NCBI RefSeq assembly: GCF_001316265.1 | Contig: NZ_BBDN01000008.1 | Span: forward strand, 79,619-143,618 | Direction of reading: 5' to 3' | Origin: Vulcanisaeta sp. JCM 16159 | GTDB lineage: Archaea; Thermoproteota; Thermoprotei; Thermoproteales; Thermocladiaceae | DNA length: 64,000 nt | Shown: positions 19,948 to 28,966 of the stretch, piece after piece | How the letters are laid out: each line of letters starts with the position of its first letter | Position numbering within the stretch: position 1 is the stretch's first letter | The notes under the pieces: generated by a model | The model's database searches: none | What the model was told of the DNA's origin: nothing | Seen by the model: the letters and a program-made list of their open reading frames with translations, nothing else | Position numbers and translations under genes: made by a program

Positions 19948-19958
19948 AAGCTTAAATT
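19946..19958 (+). promoter_or_regulatory. tRNA-Ala(GGC) promoter
   Basis: The same AAAAGCTTAAATT block as before the first tRNA-Ala, about 28 bases upstream of this tRNA and overlapping the kptA stop. Confidence 0.65.
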
Positions 19959-19979
19959 TGCTGATTTACGTTTCTTCCT

Positions 19980-20072
19980 GGGCCGGTAGTCTAGCCTGGA
20001 AGGATGCCGCTTGGCGCGCGGGAGACGCATAGGCGCCCGAAATCCCGGGTTCAAATCCCGGCCGGTCCACCA
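19980..20072 (+). tRNA. tRNA-Ala (anticodon GGC) with a 17-base intron in the variable loop
   Basis: Acceptor, D arm and T arm are identical to the tRNA-Ala at 4495, including G3:U70 and encoded CCA. The anticodon loop is TTGGCGC, anticodon GGC. The stem reads CCGC on the 5' side against GCGGG; one C seems to be missing compared with CCCGC in the other copy, either a sequencing deletion or a 4-pair stem. Removing 20025-20041 restores the variable loop AGATC exactly. The gene is functional-looking apart from that one base. Confidence 0.9.
20025..20041 (+). other. Non-canonical tRNA intron (between positions 45 and 46)
   Basis: The flanks fold into a perfect bulge-helix-bulge: exon CGGG pairs with intron CCCG (4 bp), bulge AGA is cut AG/A, an intron hairpin CGC-ATAG-GCG follows, and bulge AAA is cut AA/A. 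Excision leaves AG+ATC, the variable loop of the sister tRNA. Such introns at non-anticodon sites are known from Thermoproteales. Confidence 0.88.
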
Positions 20073-20125
20073 CAATCAATCCTCAATCATTACGGAGTTG
20101 GCTTTTGCTTATTGCCTTATACTCG

Positions 20126-20264
20126 ATGTCTCTGTGGCTGTTGGGTATTGACCCTATACTCACTTTATGCTTCGGTGAGTTTTGTCGTAACATTCGTAAT
20201 AGTACTTTTTGTGTTGGTACTATTCATGGGTGATTTAGCATACCTAATGATTAAAGGTCCTTAG
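20126..20264 (+). CDS. Possible small hydrophobic protein (doubtful)
   Basis: A TM-like stretch VSFVVTFVIVLFVLVLF then MGDLAYLMIKGP ends at a TAG at 20264. The only sensible start, ATG 20126 (MSLWLLGID), is in another frame, so one more base error must be assumed near 20150. No family recognised. It occupies the gap between the tRNA and the sRNA candidate. Confidence 0.25.
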
Positions 20265-20276
20265 TGGGTAAGTCTT

Positions 20277-20284
20277 ATTTTTAT
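20277..20284 (+). promoter_or_regulatory. TATA box of the sRNA candidate
   Basis: TTATTTTTATT-type A/T box about 25 bases before the C box at 20306, matching an RNA that starts at about 20303. Confidence 0.4.
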
Positions 20285-20302
20285 TGTATTTATGGAGTAT
20301 CT

Positions 20303-20360
20303 GCGGTGATGAGTACTGGACCAGGATGACCTAGTGATTGATAGAACCCGGGCTGAATCT
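20303..20360 (+). ncRNA. Probable C/D box sRNA with a guide matching the tRNA-Ala T arm
   Basis: Box C GTGATGA (20306-20312), a 13-base guide, a D'-like ATGA (20326-20329), a C'-like GTGATTG (20334-20340), a 12-base guide ending GAACCCGGG, and box D CTGA (20353-20356). The sizes fit archaeal 2'-O-methylation guides of 50-60 bases. The D guide is complementary over 9 bases to CCCGGGTTC, the T-stem/loop of both tRNA-Ala genes; the rule of the fifth base before box D puts the methyl on the second G of CCCGGG. D' and C' are degenerate, so this stays a prediction. Confidence 0.55.
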
Positions 20361-20407
20361 GGATATGGTTTTTAAGCAATTTAATTCATTCAATGATTAG
20401 TTAATAT

Positions 20408-21537
20408 ATGGATCATAAGAAATTGAAAAATTACATACTCATTCAGAACCTCGCTAATGGACTTGCATCCCCCTTCATGAGTTTCCTAGCCACCGTAATA
20501 GGCGTGCCCAACGTTGGTATCAGTATTGTTTCATCAGCATCATCGTTCTTCAGTGGCGTAGTCCAATTGCCATTGAGGAGGGTTAGGCAGGTTGAGCAGT
20601 TGCTGAAGTTTTCAACGCTGTTGCTTGCCGTTTTATGGTTCATAATGGCATTCATAGCCTATGGGAATCCCACAATGTACTTAATAACTTACGTCTGATA
20701 GCCGGTATTGGTGGTGCGAATTCGTTCGCGTGGGCATTAATAATGGAGAGACTGAGTAGAGGTAGTAGGGGTTGGGTATTGGCTAACTTTGCGTTTTATG
20801 GTTCCATAGGCAGTTTATTGGCTACATTAATTACGGGCGTCATAGTCGGTAGTAATTATGTGGTAATGCACTATGTATTCATGACCACGGCATCGCTTAT
20901 TTTCATCAACGCAATTAATGCGTGGAGCATTGAATCGGCAGATCCCAGCGATCAGGTAATTACCGAGCCGTTATCAATGCTTAGGAGTAATAGGAAATTA
21001 ACAAGGTTCCTCCTCATCAATACTCTATTTGCCATTGTATGGAGCTTTGCATGGCCTCTCTTCCCATTAGCTCAGGTTTATCTGCTTAATATGAATGTTG
21101 AGCAGTTGGCTATTGTTAATGTGATTAGTGGTGTGTCAACCCTAGTCCTGCAGAGATTTGTGGGTAGGTGGTTTGATAGGAATAGGAAGTTGGTAATGTT
21201 TCTGGGGAGGTTCTTGCTTGTGACGTTTCCATTATCGTATGCCTTAGCCAATAATGTTTATGTGATTTACCTAGCAAACACGGTGGCGGGATTCACAAAC
21301 TCCGTCTCTAATGTTGCCTATATATCCTTCGTATATGATAATTCCGAAGATAGAAGAACGGCGGTTAGCCTGTACAACCTATTCTATGGTGTTGGTACGT
21401 TAATTGGGTCATTAATAAGCGGTGCATTAGTGACCGTGGTTGCCAACTACGTGGGTTTAAAGGATAGCGTTAGGTACATGCTGCTTGGCGATGCCGCGGC
21501 TAGGGCTTTAACGGCTACGTTATACATGAGTGTTTAA
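20408..21537 (+). CDS. MFS-like transporter (one frame break)
   Basis: About 377 residues with ten to twelve hydrophobic helices. The sequence has NLANGLASPFMSFLATVIGV in the first helix, IAGIGGANSFAWALIMERL, and in the second half VGRWFDRNRKLVMFLGRFLL, the short basic loop between helices 8 and 9 typical of major facilitator proteins, then LYNLFYGVGTLIGSLISG. The frame breaks near 20695. The substrate is unknown; archaeal MFS proteins of this type are usually drug or metabolite exporters. It stands alone. Confidence 0.75.
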
Positions 21538-21583
21538 TGCGGTTCGGAAGTTTTTTTATTGAGGTTTTTACTTACGTAGTTGG

Positions 21584-22354
21584 ATGTTCACAGTATTTAT
21601 AGTGGGTACTGCTGGATCAGGAAAAACAACGCTTGTTAATACATTTGCTGAGTGGCTTGAGAATAATCAGTATGATGTGGCCATTGTTAATTTAGACCCG
21701 GCCGTGGAGTATGTCCCCTACATACCGGATATAGACATTAGGGACGTGGTTTCGGCCAGGGAGTTAATGAGGAAGTATAAGCTTGGCCCCAATGGGTCGA
21801 TAATAGCCGCAATAGACATGCTGGCTGTTAGGGCTCAGGAGATTAAGAGCCAAATAATGGATATTGGCGCGAACTACGTCCTCATAGACACGCCGGGCCA
21901 GATGGAGCTATTCGCCTTTAGGAGTGTTGGCTCGGTATTAATCAATAGATTAAGCATGGATAGGTCAGCCGTAGTCTTCGTAATAGATGCAACACAGGCG
22001 CAGACCCCTAGTGGTTATGTGTCATCAATGCTTCTGGCATTATCAACACAGTTTAGGTTTAACATGCCCCAGGTAAACGTATTAAATAAGATTGACTTGC
22101 TCGATAGGTCTGTGGTTGATGAAATACTTGAGTGGGGTGAGGAGACTGACCTGCTCAGGGAGGCATTAATGTCCAGTCAGGCCAATAAGTTGGAGGCTGA
22201 CTTGAGTGTTAGGTTGTCGGATATATTGACGGCTATTGGCACCATTCCTAAGCCAATACCAATAAGCGCAAAGACTGGTGAGGGTCTTGATGCCCTTTAC
22301 AGAGTGTTGCATAATGTATACGTTGGCGGCAGCGATTATGATTACCTTGAGTAA
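21584..22354 (+). CDS. GPN-loop GTPase
   Basis: Homodimeric GTPase of the GPN family, relatives of eukaryotic RNA polymerase assembly factors Gpn1-3. Walker A GTAGSGKTT at residues 8-16, the diagnostic GPN at 68-70, the switch LIDTPGQME, and NKID for guanine recognition. 256 residues, the normal size, intact frame. It converges with the ModE-like regulator, overlapping by 13 bases. Confidence 0.95.
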   Translation: MFTVFIVGTAGSGKTTLVNTFAEWLENNQYDVAIVNLDPAVEYVPYIPDIDIRDVVSARELMRKYKLGPNGSIIAAIDMLAVRAQEIKSQIMDIGANYVLIDTPGQMELFAFRSVGSVLINRLSMDRSAVVFVIDATQAQTPSGYVSSMLLALSTQFRFNMPQVNVLNKIDLLDRSVVDEILEWGEETDLLREALMSSQANKLEADLSVRLSDILTAIGTIPKPIPISAKTGEGLDALYRVLHNVYVGGSDYDYLE

Positions 22355-23349
22355 ACCTCACCGGTGTTCCTAAGCATTATATAACCGGGCCTAGGCCCGG
22401 CCCTGCTTATCCTGCGCATGAACTCCCTAACCGCCGGCTTATTGATACTCGCCTTAGAGACCACTATGTCGAATTCCTCGAGGGCTATGGGCTTAATAGC
22501 AAGCCCCATTGTAAGTGCCTGCCCGGCAATGGCTACGCCATAGTCGGCAAGTCCCCTGGCAACCTTCTCCGTAACCTCCACGTGCGTCTTAACAACATCA
22601 TCGTAACCCCTCACAATCCTCCTCAACTCATCCACGCTATACCCAATATGCCTAGCTATTCCATTTAGTAGGAGTTCCGTTGCCAGTCTCGTGCCTGAAC
22701 CTGGATTCCTATTAACCATCCTTAGCCCTAGTATGTCCGTTAAATCGCTAATGCTTAGGTACGGTCTATGCACAATGCCTAGTAATCTCATGTAGCCCCT
22801 TATTAAGACGGCATTATCCCAGGCACCCAATGAGTTCATGTAGGGTATGTTGTACTCACCGCTTGTTGGATCGATTAGGTGAATACCGGCTATGTCGGCC
22901 AAGCCATTAATGACCATGTTTAACCCACCCATTGAGCCAACCCAATAGGCATCAATGCAGTAACCCTCATTCCTCATTTCATTAATTATGTCCCTAACTA
23001 TGCAATCATCGCTCCCGGCGTAGACTGTGTCGCACACGGTGCCGTCGGGGCTCCACACGTACCTACTCACTATTGACCTATACGTACTCAGCAATTCCCT
23101 GCCTTCCGTAGTTAATGACATGCCTCCTTTATAGCCCCTCCTTGAATTAACGATCTTAATGTCCAACCCACTTTCCAACTTATTAATCAATTCCCAAGCC
23201 CTTGAATATGGCAATCCAAGGTCCTTAACCACGGATAGTAAAGAACCCTTTCTCTCAAGGATCTCAAGAAGTCTCGCCGTTAGATCATCCATTAGTACCT
23301 TCCCATCTTGTTCAAGGATTATTTCGATTCTAAACCTTGGCTTGTTCAC
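22342..23349 (-). CDS. ModE-like regulator with periplasmic-binding-protein-like ligand domain
   Basis: Residues ~1-100 are a winged helix of the ModE type (LERKGSLLSVVKDLGLPYSRAWELINKLE); residues ~110-335 are a type 2 periplasmic binding fold used as sensor (GSMGGLNMVINGLADIAGIHLID, MVNRNPGSGTR, GLADYGVAIAGQA). These archaeal proteins usually sense molybdate, tungstate or a related oxyanion and control its transporter. No such transporter is in the window, but a molybdopterin enzyme is at 10123. Intact frame; TATA-like AACTATACAG lies upstream. Confidence 0.82.
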   Translation of the reverse strand: MNKPRFRIEIILEQDGKVLMDDLTARLLEILERKGSLLSVVKDLGLPYSRAWELINKLESGLDIKIVNSRRGYKGGMSLTTEGRELLSTYRSIVSRYVWSPDGTVCDTVYAGSDDCIVRDIINEMRNEGYCIDAYWVGSMGGLNMVINGLADIAGIHLIDPTSGEYNIPYMNSLGAWDNAVLIRGYMRLLGIVHRPYLSISDLTDILGLRMVNRNPGSGTRLATELLLNGIARHIGYSVDELRRIVRGYDDVVKTHVEVTEKVARGLADYGVAIAGQALTMGLAIKPIALEEFDIVVSKASINKPAVREFMRRISRAGPRPGYIMLRNTGEVYSR

Positions 23350-23451
23350 TGTATAGTTAAGTTGCGATTTTCTTAATAAGTGTTTTACTCTTCATCAAAT
23401 GTAGTAAAATGGTTTATTAATGAGTTAAGAAGAAAACATATTCCCTACACT

Positions 23452-24095
23452 ATGGTTATCAAAGCCGTAATTCTGGATCTCGACATGACCTTGGTAAATA
23501 CGTTACCTAAATTCCTAGGTATATTAAGGGAGTGCGCGGCGAGGTATGGCAAGAACGTGAGTGGCGATATTAATTACCTGCTCAATGTTTATTATAGAGA
23601 TCCATCATTAAGTGAGATACTTGGTGATTTATCGAGGAATTTCTGGTTCTGGCATGAATGCTGGACATTGTACATAGAGAGGGGAGAATATGGTGAGGTG
23701 TTCCCAGGCGTTCTAGGTTCGCTGGAGACTCTGCGTAATATGAATAAGAGATTAATCATAGCCACCGGTAGGGAATTGGAGTGCCCGCGCATGATGCATG
23801 AGTTAAGGTATTACGGTTTCACGGAATTCATAGAGGGGTGCGTGTCACTGGGTGATTTAGGCCCCGGTCATGATAAGCTTGACTTAGTTAAGAGGCGCTC
23901 GGTATCCTCAAATTGCCACCCGGCGATGCTGCCTATGTGACTGACCATCCAAGGGATATCCTGCTGGTTAATGGGCTAGGTACAGTAAATATAGGAGTGT
24001 CCACATGGGCTAGGGATTTTCCGACAAAGTTCGTGATTAGAAGCGTGGCTGAGCTACCGGGTCTCATTGCTACGCTCGATGGAGTTTACGATTAA
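23452..24095 (+). CDS. HAD-superfamily hydrolase (one frame break)
   Basis: Haloacid dehalogenase-like phosphatase: motif I VILDLDMTLVNT at residues 4-15 with the nucleophile Asp, a helical cap, motif II LIIATGREL, and after the break GDAAYVTDHPRDILLVN with the motif IV acid pair. The break is near 23915. Length ~214 is normal. ATG 23452 is chosen because the fold starts there; an upstream ATG 23380 adds 24 unsupported residues. Its end overlaps the converging surface protein by 26 bases. Substrate unknown. Confidence 0.82.
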
Positions 24096-26041
24096 TTATT
24101 ATGCCCATTGATACTCCAAGGGCCATTGATATTAAGTAGGCAAGTAATGTGTACCAAGGTATCCCCAGAAGGCCTGGTATTACCGTTACGTAATACGGAC
24201 CGTAGATACTCTGCATGACGTAATTATTGCCAGGGTATTGTACAAACACTTCATAAAGGCCAGGTTTAGAGAATTGTATTGAACTTTTCATATAGTATCC
24301 ATTAATTGGCACTTCATAGGTATTTACAGTTTTGTTTCCACTTCTAATTACTATTGTTAAGTTTCCACCAACATAGTTAATTGGTATGTTCGTCGTGATA
24401 TTTATACTAAATGTTTCATAGCCACCTGCTGCAATTAAGTTACTACTTCCATTAACGTAAAGAGTTAATGGTGCCTTCATCACATTTAGTGCATAAGTTG
24501 CGCGGCATCCCTGGTAATTAATGTTTCCAGGCCAGGATACTGTTATTGAATAATTACCAGGTAGTTTCGGTATGAAGGTATATGTACCAAATCCAGTTGC
24601 ATTTATGTACATTGTTCCAATTATTGATGAGGTATTACTTATTACTAATACGTTTAATTGAGCGTTTATGATTACCGGCTTCATTTGACTTAAAATGAAT
24701 ATTTCGTGCAATACCTCTGGTGTTCCGTTAATTATTATTGATAATGAACAGGGAGCTTTATTAACAATTATTGTTAGGTTTGTGGAGCTTGGTAGGTAAT
24801 TGGGCGAGTTTATGTAGTAAATAGTTATTAAATATGTTCCTGCCTGCGGCGGAATCCAAGTCACCTGTGCCGTGCCGTTTACTGGGGTATAACTACCTAT
24901 TGTCCCCATGGTTGTTGTCCCATTGATTAGGTAACTTATGGTTAGTGTTCCACCTGAAATTGATGGTGATAACTTTACGTAAATACTAACTGCACTACCG
25001 TATGTCACATTGGTACTATTCACATTGGCTATTATATACACGGTGCCTGGCTGCACAATGAAGGTATAATTAATGACGGCTCCTGAAAATACGTGGTGTT
25101 AGTAAACGCTACTGTTAATACATGGGAGCCAGGACTATAATTAGCTTGTAGTAAGTACTGCGCGATCCCATAGTTATTGGTCATTAATGATGTTATGTAA
25201 TTATTATCAACGTAGATACTTAATTTCTGGTTCTGCAGCCCCACGGGCGTTGTTGCATTTATTGTTATGGGCATGTAATTGCCATAATTAACAGTGCTCT
25301 GCATGACTAGATTTAGGTAAACTGGTGTTGATACTACCGTGAAAGTCTCTGTCTCTGTCTCGTTCCAGGTATAGCCTCCAGCATCGGTATATGTGATTTT
25401 GAATGTTATTGTTGATGTACCCAGCGAGTACGGGCCTGGGGTTATGGTTATGCCTACGCTTGCTGAGGGCTTTACGGTAATTACGCCATTACCAACTGCA
25501 GCGTTTATTCCGGTCACGGTTATTAATGCTGAGCTTATTGGTATGGGTGTGCTATTCATTATCTCAAACGTAACTACTTGAGCATGCCACTATAGAGTTT
25601 CGTTGTTGTTGTATTTATGATTATTCCAGGTACCACTGAGGACACCGTGAAGTAATATTTAATGGTATAACTTACCGTGGATATTATTAGATTTGCGTTA
25701 TAGTTATTCTCGGGTAACGCCGGTACTGTTATATTAAATGAGTTATTCCCTGGCTGTAATTCCCATAGGCCCTGGATTGAGTAACTTCCAATGCTTAGGG
25801 TGTAGGATGCATTGATTGGTATTGATGATTCGTCATTTATGCTAATCACTAAGGTGCTATTTACATTAACGCCTGTGTATACATGAGTATAATTACCCAC
25901 GGGCTCTGTGTAGGATCCATAGTACCAAGTGATTCCTGTCACAGTGAATGGGGTCTGCGGATCTACCCCAATCATCGTAAGTATTGCATGTACTATTAAT
26001 GCCGTTATCATCATATTCCTAGTACTCAATGAATTACCCAT
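24070..26041 (-). CDS. Cell-surface protein with Ig-like repeats (two frame breaks)
   Basis: About 655 residues. An N-terminal signal-like segment (MMITALIVHAILTMIG) is followed by several ~90-residue beta repeats, recognisable by TYLITIYYINSPNY, GSHVLTVAFTNTTYF and NYSITVSWPGNINY, as in bacterial/archaeal Ig-like domains, and a single C-terminal membrane helix (YTLLAYLISMALGVSMGIII) with a short basic tail. It should be anchored outside the cell. Breaks lie near 25565 and 25050. Asn-Xaa-Ser/Thr sites are abundant, suggesting glycosylation. A ligand is not evident. Confidence 0.8.
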
Positions 26042-26140
26042 TTAAAAACACTGCCTGTTTTTAACGAAAAAGGTGCCAGAGTTGTGATTATGCGCGCCTG
26101 GGTTTTTAAGGGCGTTAATGTTGCCCGTTACTAATGAGGT

Positions 26141-27498
26141 ATGGGCGGTAGGTTTGCCGTGATAACATTTGGTTGTTGGCTGAATAAGGCGGATAGTGAC
26201 ATAGTGATTACTAGGCTTAGGTCATTGGCTGGGAGTACACGGAGGATGTGGGGTCTGCTGACGTAGTAATCGTGAATACATGCGCCGTTAGAGAAGAGGC
26301 CGAGAGGAATGAGCTTAAGCTTCTGAGGAAGTTGAGCAAGGAGTATCAGGATAAGAGGTTAATCGTTATTGGGTGCTTAACCAGGGTTAGACCAGCATCC
26401 ATAAAGGACGCGGCTCCTAATGCCGTGCTTGTCACATCACATGGGGCTGAGCTTATAGATGAGGCTATGAATGGTAATGCGGATATTTATATCTATGATG
26501 ATAGACCGGCAAAGTACCTGCCCAATTACTACCCCGAGCTTCATGGGCATAGGTATGTAGTACCGATACAGGTTGGTTGCCTAGGTAATTGTAGTTTCTG
26601 CGTTACGAAGATTGGTAGGATGGGTTTTGGTAGGGTGAAGAGTTACGACATAGACGATATAATCAATGCCATTGCCAATGCCGTTAGTAAGGGCGCACGG
26701 GAGATTTACCTGACGGGGCAGGAGATTAGCGCTTATGGGCGTGACAGAGGTTATGACCTTGTGGACTTACTTGAGAATATTCTGAGAAAGGTTGGTGGTA
26801 GATTCATGATTAGGCTAGGGATGATGGAGCCCCTTGAGTTAAGCCGAATAATTGATAGGCTCCTTGATGTTGTGAAGTCCGATTGGCGTGTTTATAGGTT
26901 CTTCCACGTCCCAGTGCAGAGTGGTAGTGATAGGGTACTAATGCTAATGAGGAGGAAGTACACAGTCGACCTATTTAGGGACATCATCATGAGGATTAGG
27001 AGGGTCTTTCCTGACGCGACCATTGCCACGGACATTATTGTGGGCTTCCCTGGGGAGACTGATGAGGACTTCTGGGCGAGTGTGAAGCTAATTGAGGAGT
27101 TGGGTATTGATAAGGTTAACCTGGCTAGGTATAGCCGTAGGCCATTTACCGAGGCTGCGTATATGGAGCAGGTGCCTGAGCAGGTTAAGAAGGAGAGGAG
27201 TAAAATCGCCACTGATGCGTTTAACAAGGTCGCCCTAGAGAGGAATAGGATGTTCATTGGCAGGGAGATGTGGGGTATCGTGAGTGAGGTCGACTTTAAG
27301 GGTGAGAATTACGTTGTTCGTTCATACAATTACAAACCGATTGCAGTGAGGAAGGCCGACATTGGCGCATTCGTGAGGGTGAGGGTCACGGACGCAACAC
27401 CGCAGAGACTCTTTGGTCAATTACTTGAATCAGAGAGCCTAGGTGCCAGGTATAGGGTTGATTTCAGGATTACTGAGGGCCTTGATCTAATTTCCTAA
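26141..27498 (+). CDS. tRNA methylthiotransferase, archaeal MtaB/CDKAL1 type (one frame break)
   Basis: Radical SAM enzyme that adds a methylthio group to t6A at tRNA position 37. N-terminal cluster cysteines are in TFGCWLNKAD, VNTCAVR and VIGCLTR; the radical SAM motif is GCLGNCSFC; HVPVQSGSDRVL and DIIVGFPGETDEDF follow, and a TRAM-like C-terminal region. The break is near 26235 (SLAG into WEYTEDVGSAD). ATG 26141 follows a short GAGGT. Together with Sua5 at 40298, which makes the t6A precursor, it covers two steps of the same modification. Confidence 0.93.
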
Positions 27499-27505
27499 GC
27501 TTAAT

Positions 27506-28665
27506 TTACTCAATCCTTAGTACCTCCATAGGTCTGATCTTCGTTATTGATACTAACGACGGTATTGATGCAATTACCGATGTGGCTATGGCTATTATTA
27601 GTGAGTATATGTATAGCGTTGGTAGTAATATCACGGGTATTATTATTGGCAGGTTCAGCCTAATCATTATGTACCTGGCCAGGTAGGCACCTGCTATGCC
27701 GAGTACTATGCCTATTACCGAGCCTATTATGCTCATTATGAGTATTTCAAGGAGGAATATTAGTATTACCTGGTTATTAGATGCGCCTAACGCCTTTAGA
27801 ATTCCAATCTCCCTAGTCCTCTCCCTAACATTCATGATGGCGGTATTCGCGACACTAAGCCCAGTGACTATTAGGCTTAGCGCTATTATTATCACGAAGA
27901 ATAGGTTGACCATGGACAACGCATTAGAGATTGAACCAAGGACAGACTTCTGTTCATAAACATCTGCATTAGGGAAGTACTCACTCAATGCCGTAGCCAA
28001 TTGATTAAGGTATTCCGGATTCTCCTGCGACAACTTTATGAATATTGCATTAACAAAGCACTCATCATCTAGGTCATTTTGTAACGTGCCTATTGGCGTC
28101 ACAATCATGTTCAGCTGAAAACCAAGGAAACCACCAAGTATGCTACTGAATGTTCCAGTGACCTTGAGGGTATTATTTCAGAGCCTCCTTGAATACCCGT
28201 TAGTACCTGGACATAGATCGTATCGCCAATACTTATGTTATCCTTTTGGGCCAGGGTATCTTGTATTATTGCCTCGCCATCGCCCATGGGTAATGAACCA
28301 CTATCCATATGTACCTCGAAGTATGAGAAGTACTGGCTGGGTATCCCAATTAAGGTGACGGACTGATCATTAACCTGTGCCGTACTTATTATAATCGCGG
28401 GGACTACGTAAGACACGTGAGGAAGCTTTGCAATGACCTGAGCCACGGCCTCGGGTATTGAAACACTTTGTGAATAAACCATTAGGTCCGTGGGTAGTAT
28501 GTTCTCAACCTCACTGGTTATTGCAACCTTGAAGCCGTAGGTCATGGTCTCAAGCGTTATCATCAACGCCACACTATAAATTATCGCGAGCATTGTTAGT
28601 ACAGCCCTCGTCTTTCTACCACCAAGGTTCCTAATCGACATTGTGAATAAGGTCCTTAAGCTCAT
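27506..28665 (-). CDS. ABC transporter permease, FtsX/MacB type (frame breaks)
   Basis: A four-helix permease: N-terminal TM after MSIRNLGGRKTRAVLTML, a ~200-residue extracellular domain (MacB-like core), then three helices with RTREIGILKALGASNNQV, the signature of FtsX-domain permeases, ending TKIRPMEVLRIE. One or two breaks lie near 28110-28185 (TLKVTGTFSSILGGFLGFQLN). These permeases work with a LolD/MacB-type ATPase, which is not beside it. It may export a lipid, peptide or signal. Good family call, unknown substrate. Confidence 0.87.
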
Positions 28666-28718
28666 GAGCCGGTTTAATACAATTACATGGCCCTTAAAAA
28701 CGCTTCTAACAAGGATAA

Positions 28719-28772
28719 TCAGCCTTCACCTCCCTCCTCATTTTAAGTATCAGATTGTTGATCCATCATCAC
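28719..28772 (-). ncRNA. Probable C/D box sRNA
   Basis: On the minus strand: box C GTGATGA (28772-28766), a 12-base guide, box D' CTGA (28753-28750), an 8-base spacer, C'-like ATGAGGA (28741-28735), a second 12-base guide, and box D CTGA (28722-28719). Both guides having the same 12-base length is the hallmark of archaeal C/D sRNAs. Guides are TGGATCAACAAT and GGGAGGTGAAGG; I could not assign targets with confidence. It lies in the 300-base AT-rich gap 28666-28966, which otherwise holds only promoters. Confidence 0.55.
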
Positions 28773-28937
28773 ATAACTAATTATTAGTATGATGTTGATT
28801 ATTAATAATCTTTATTATTCCGTTACTACGTATCGTGGTACTAAATATTAATTTATTTAAATATATTAGTTTATAAAAGTTTATAAATTAATTACTTTTT
28901 ATTCTTTCGCATGCATATAGCGTAATTAATAATAATG

Positions 28938-28945
28938 CTTAAATA
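28938..28945 (+). promoter_or_regulatory. TATA box of the sulfide:quinone oxidoreductase operon
   Basis: CTTAAATA is centred about 26 bases before GTG 28967, fitting a leaderless mRNA. Confidence 0.5.
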
Positions 28946-28966
28946 GTGGCATTCATGTAGGGCCAC

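Noticed and set aside
20004..20264. Reading frame beginning inside the second tRNA-Ala
   Set aside because: Its first half is tRNA sequence and arginine-rich nonsense; only the hydrophobic tail after 20126 could be coding.
28719..28772. Targeting of the 16S 3' end by the second guide of the sRNA candidate
   Set aside because: Only 8 bases match and the three positions next to box D are mismatched, so the target is left open.
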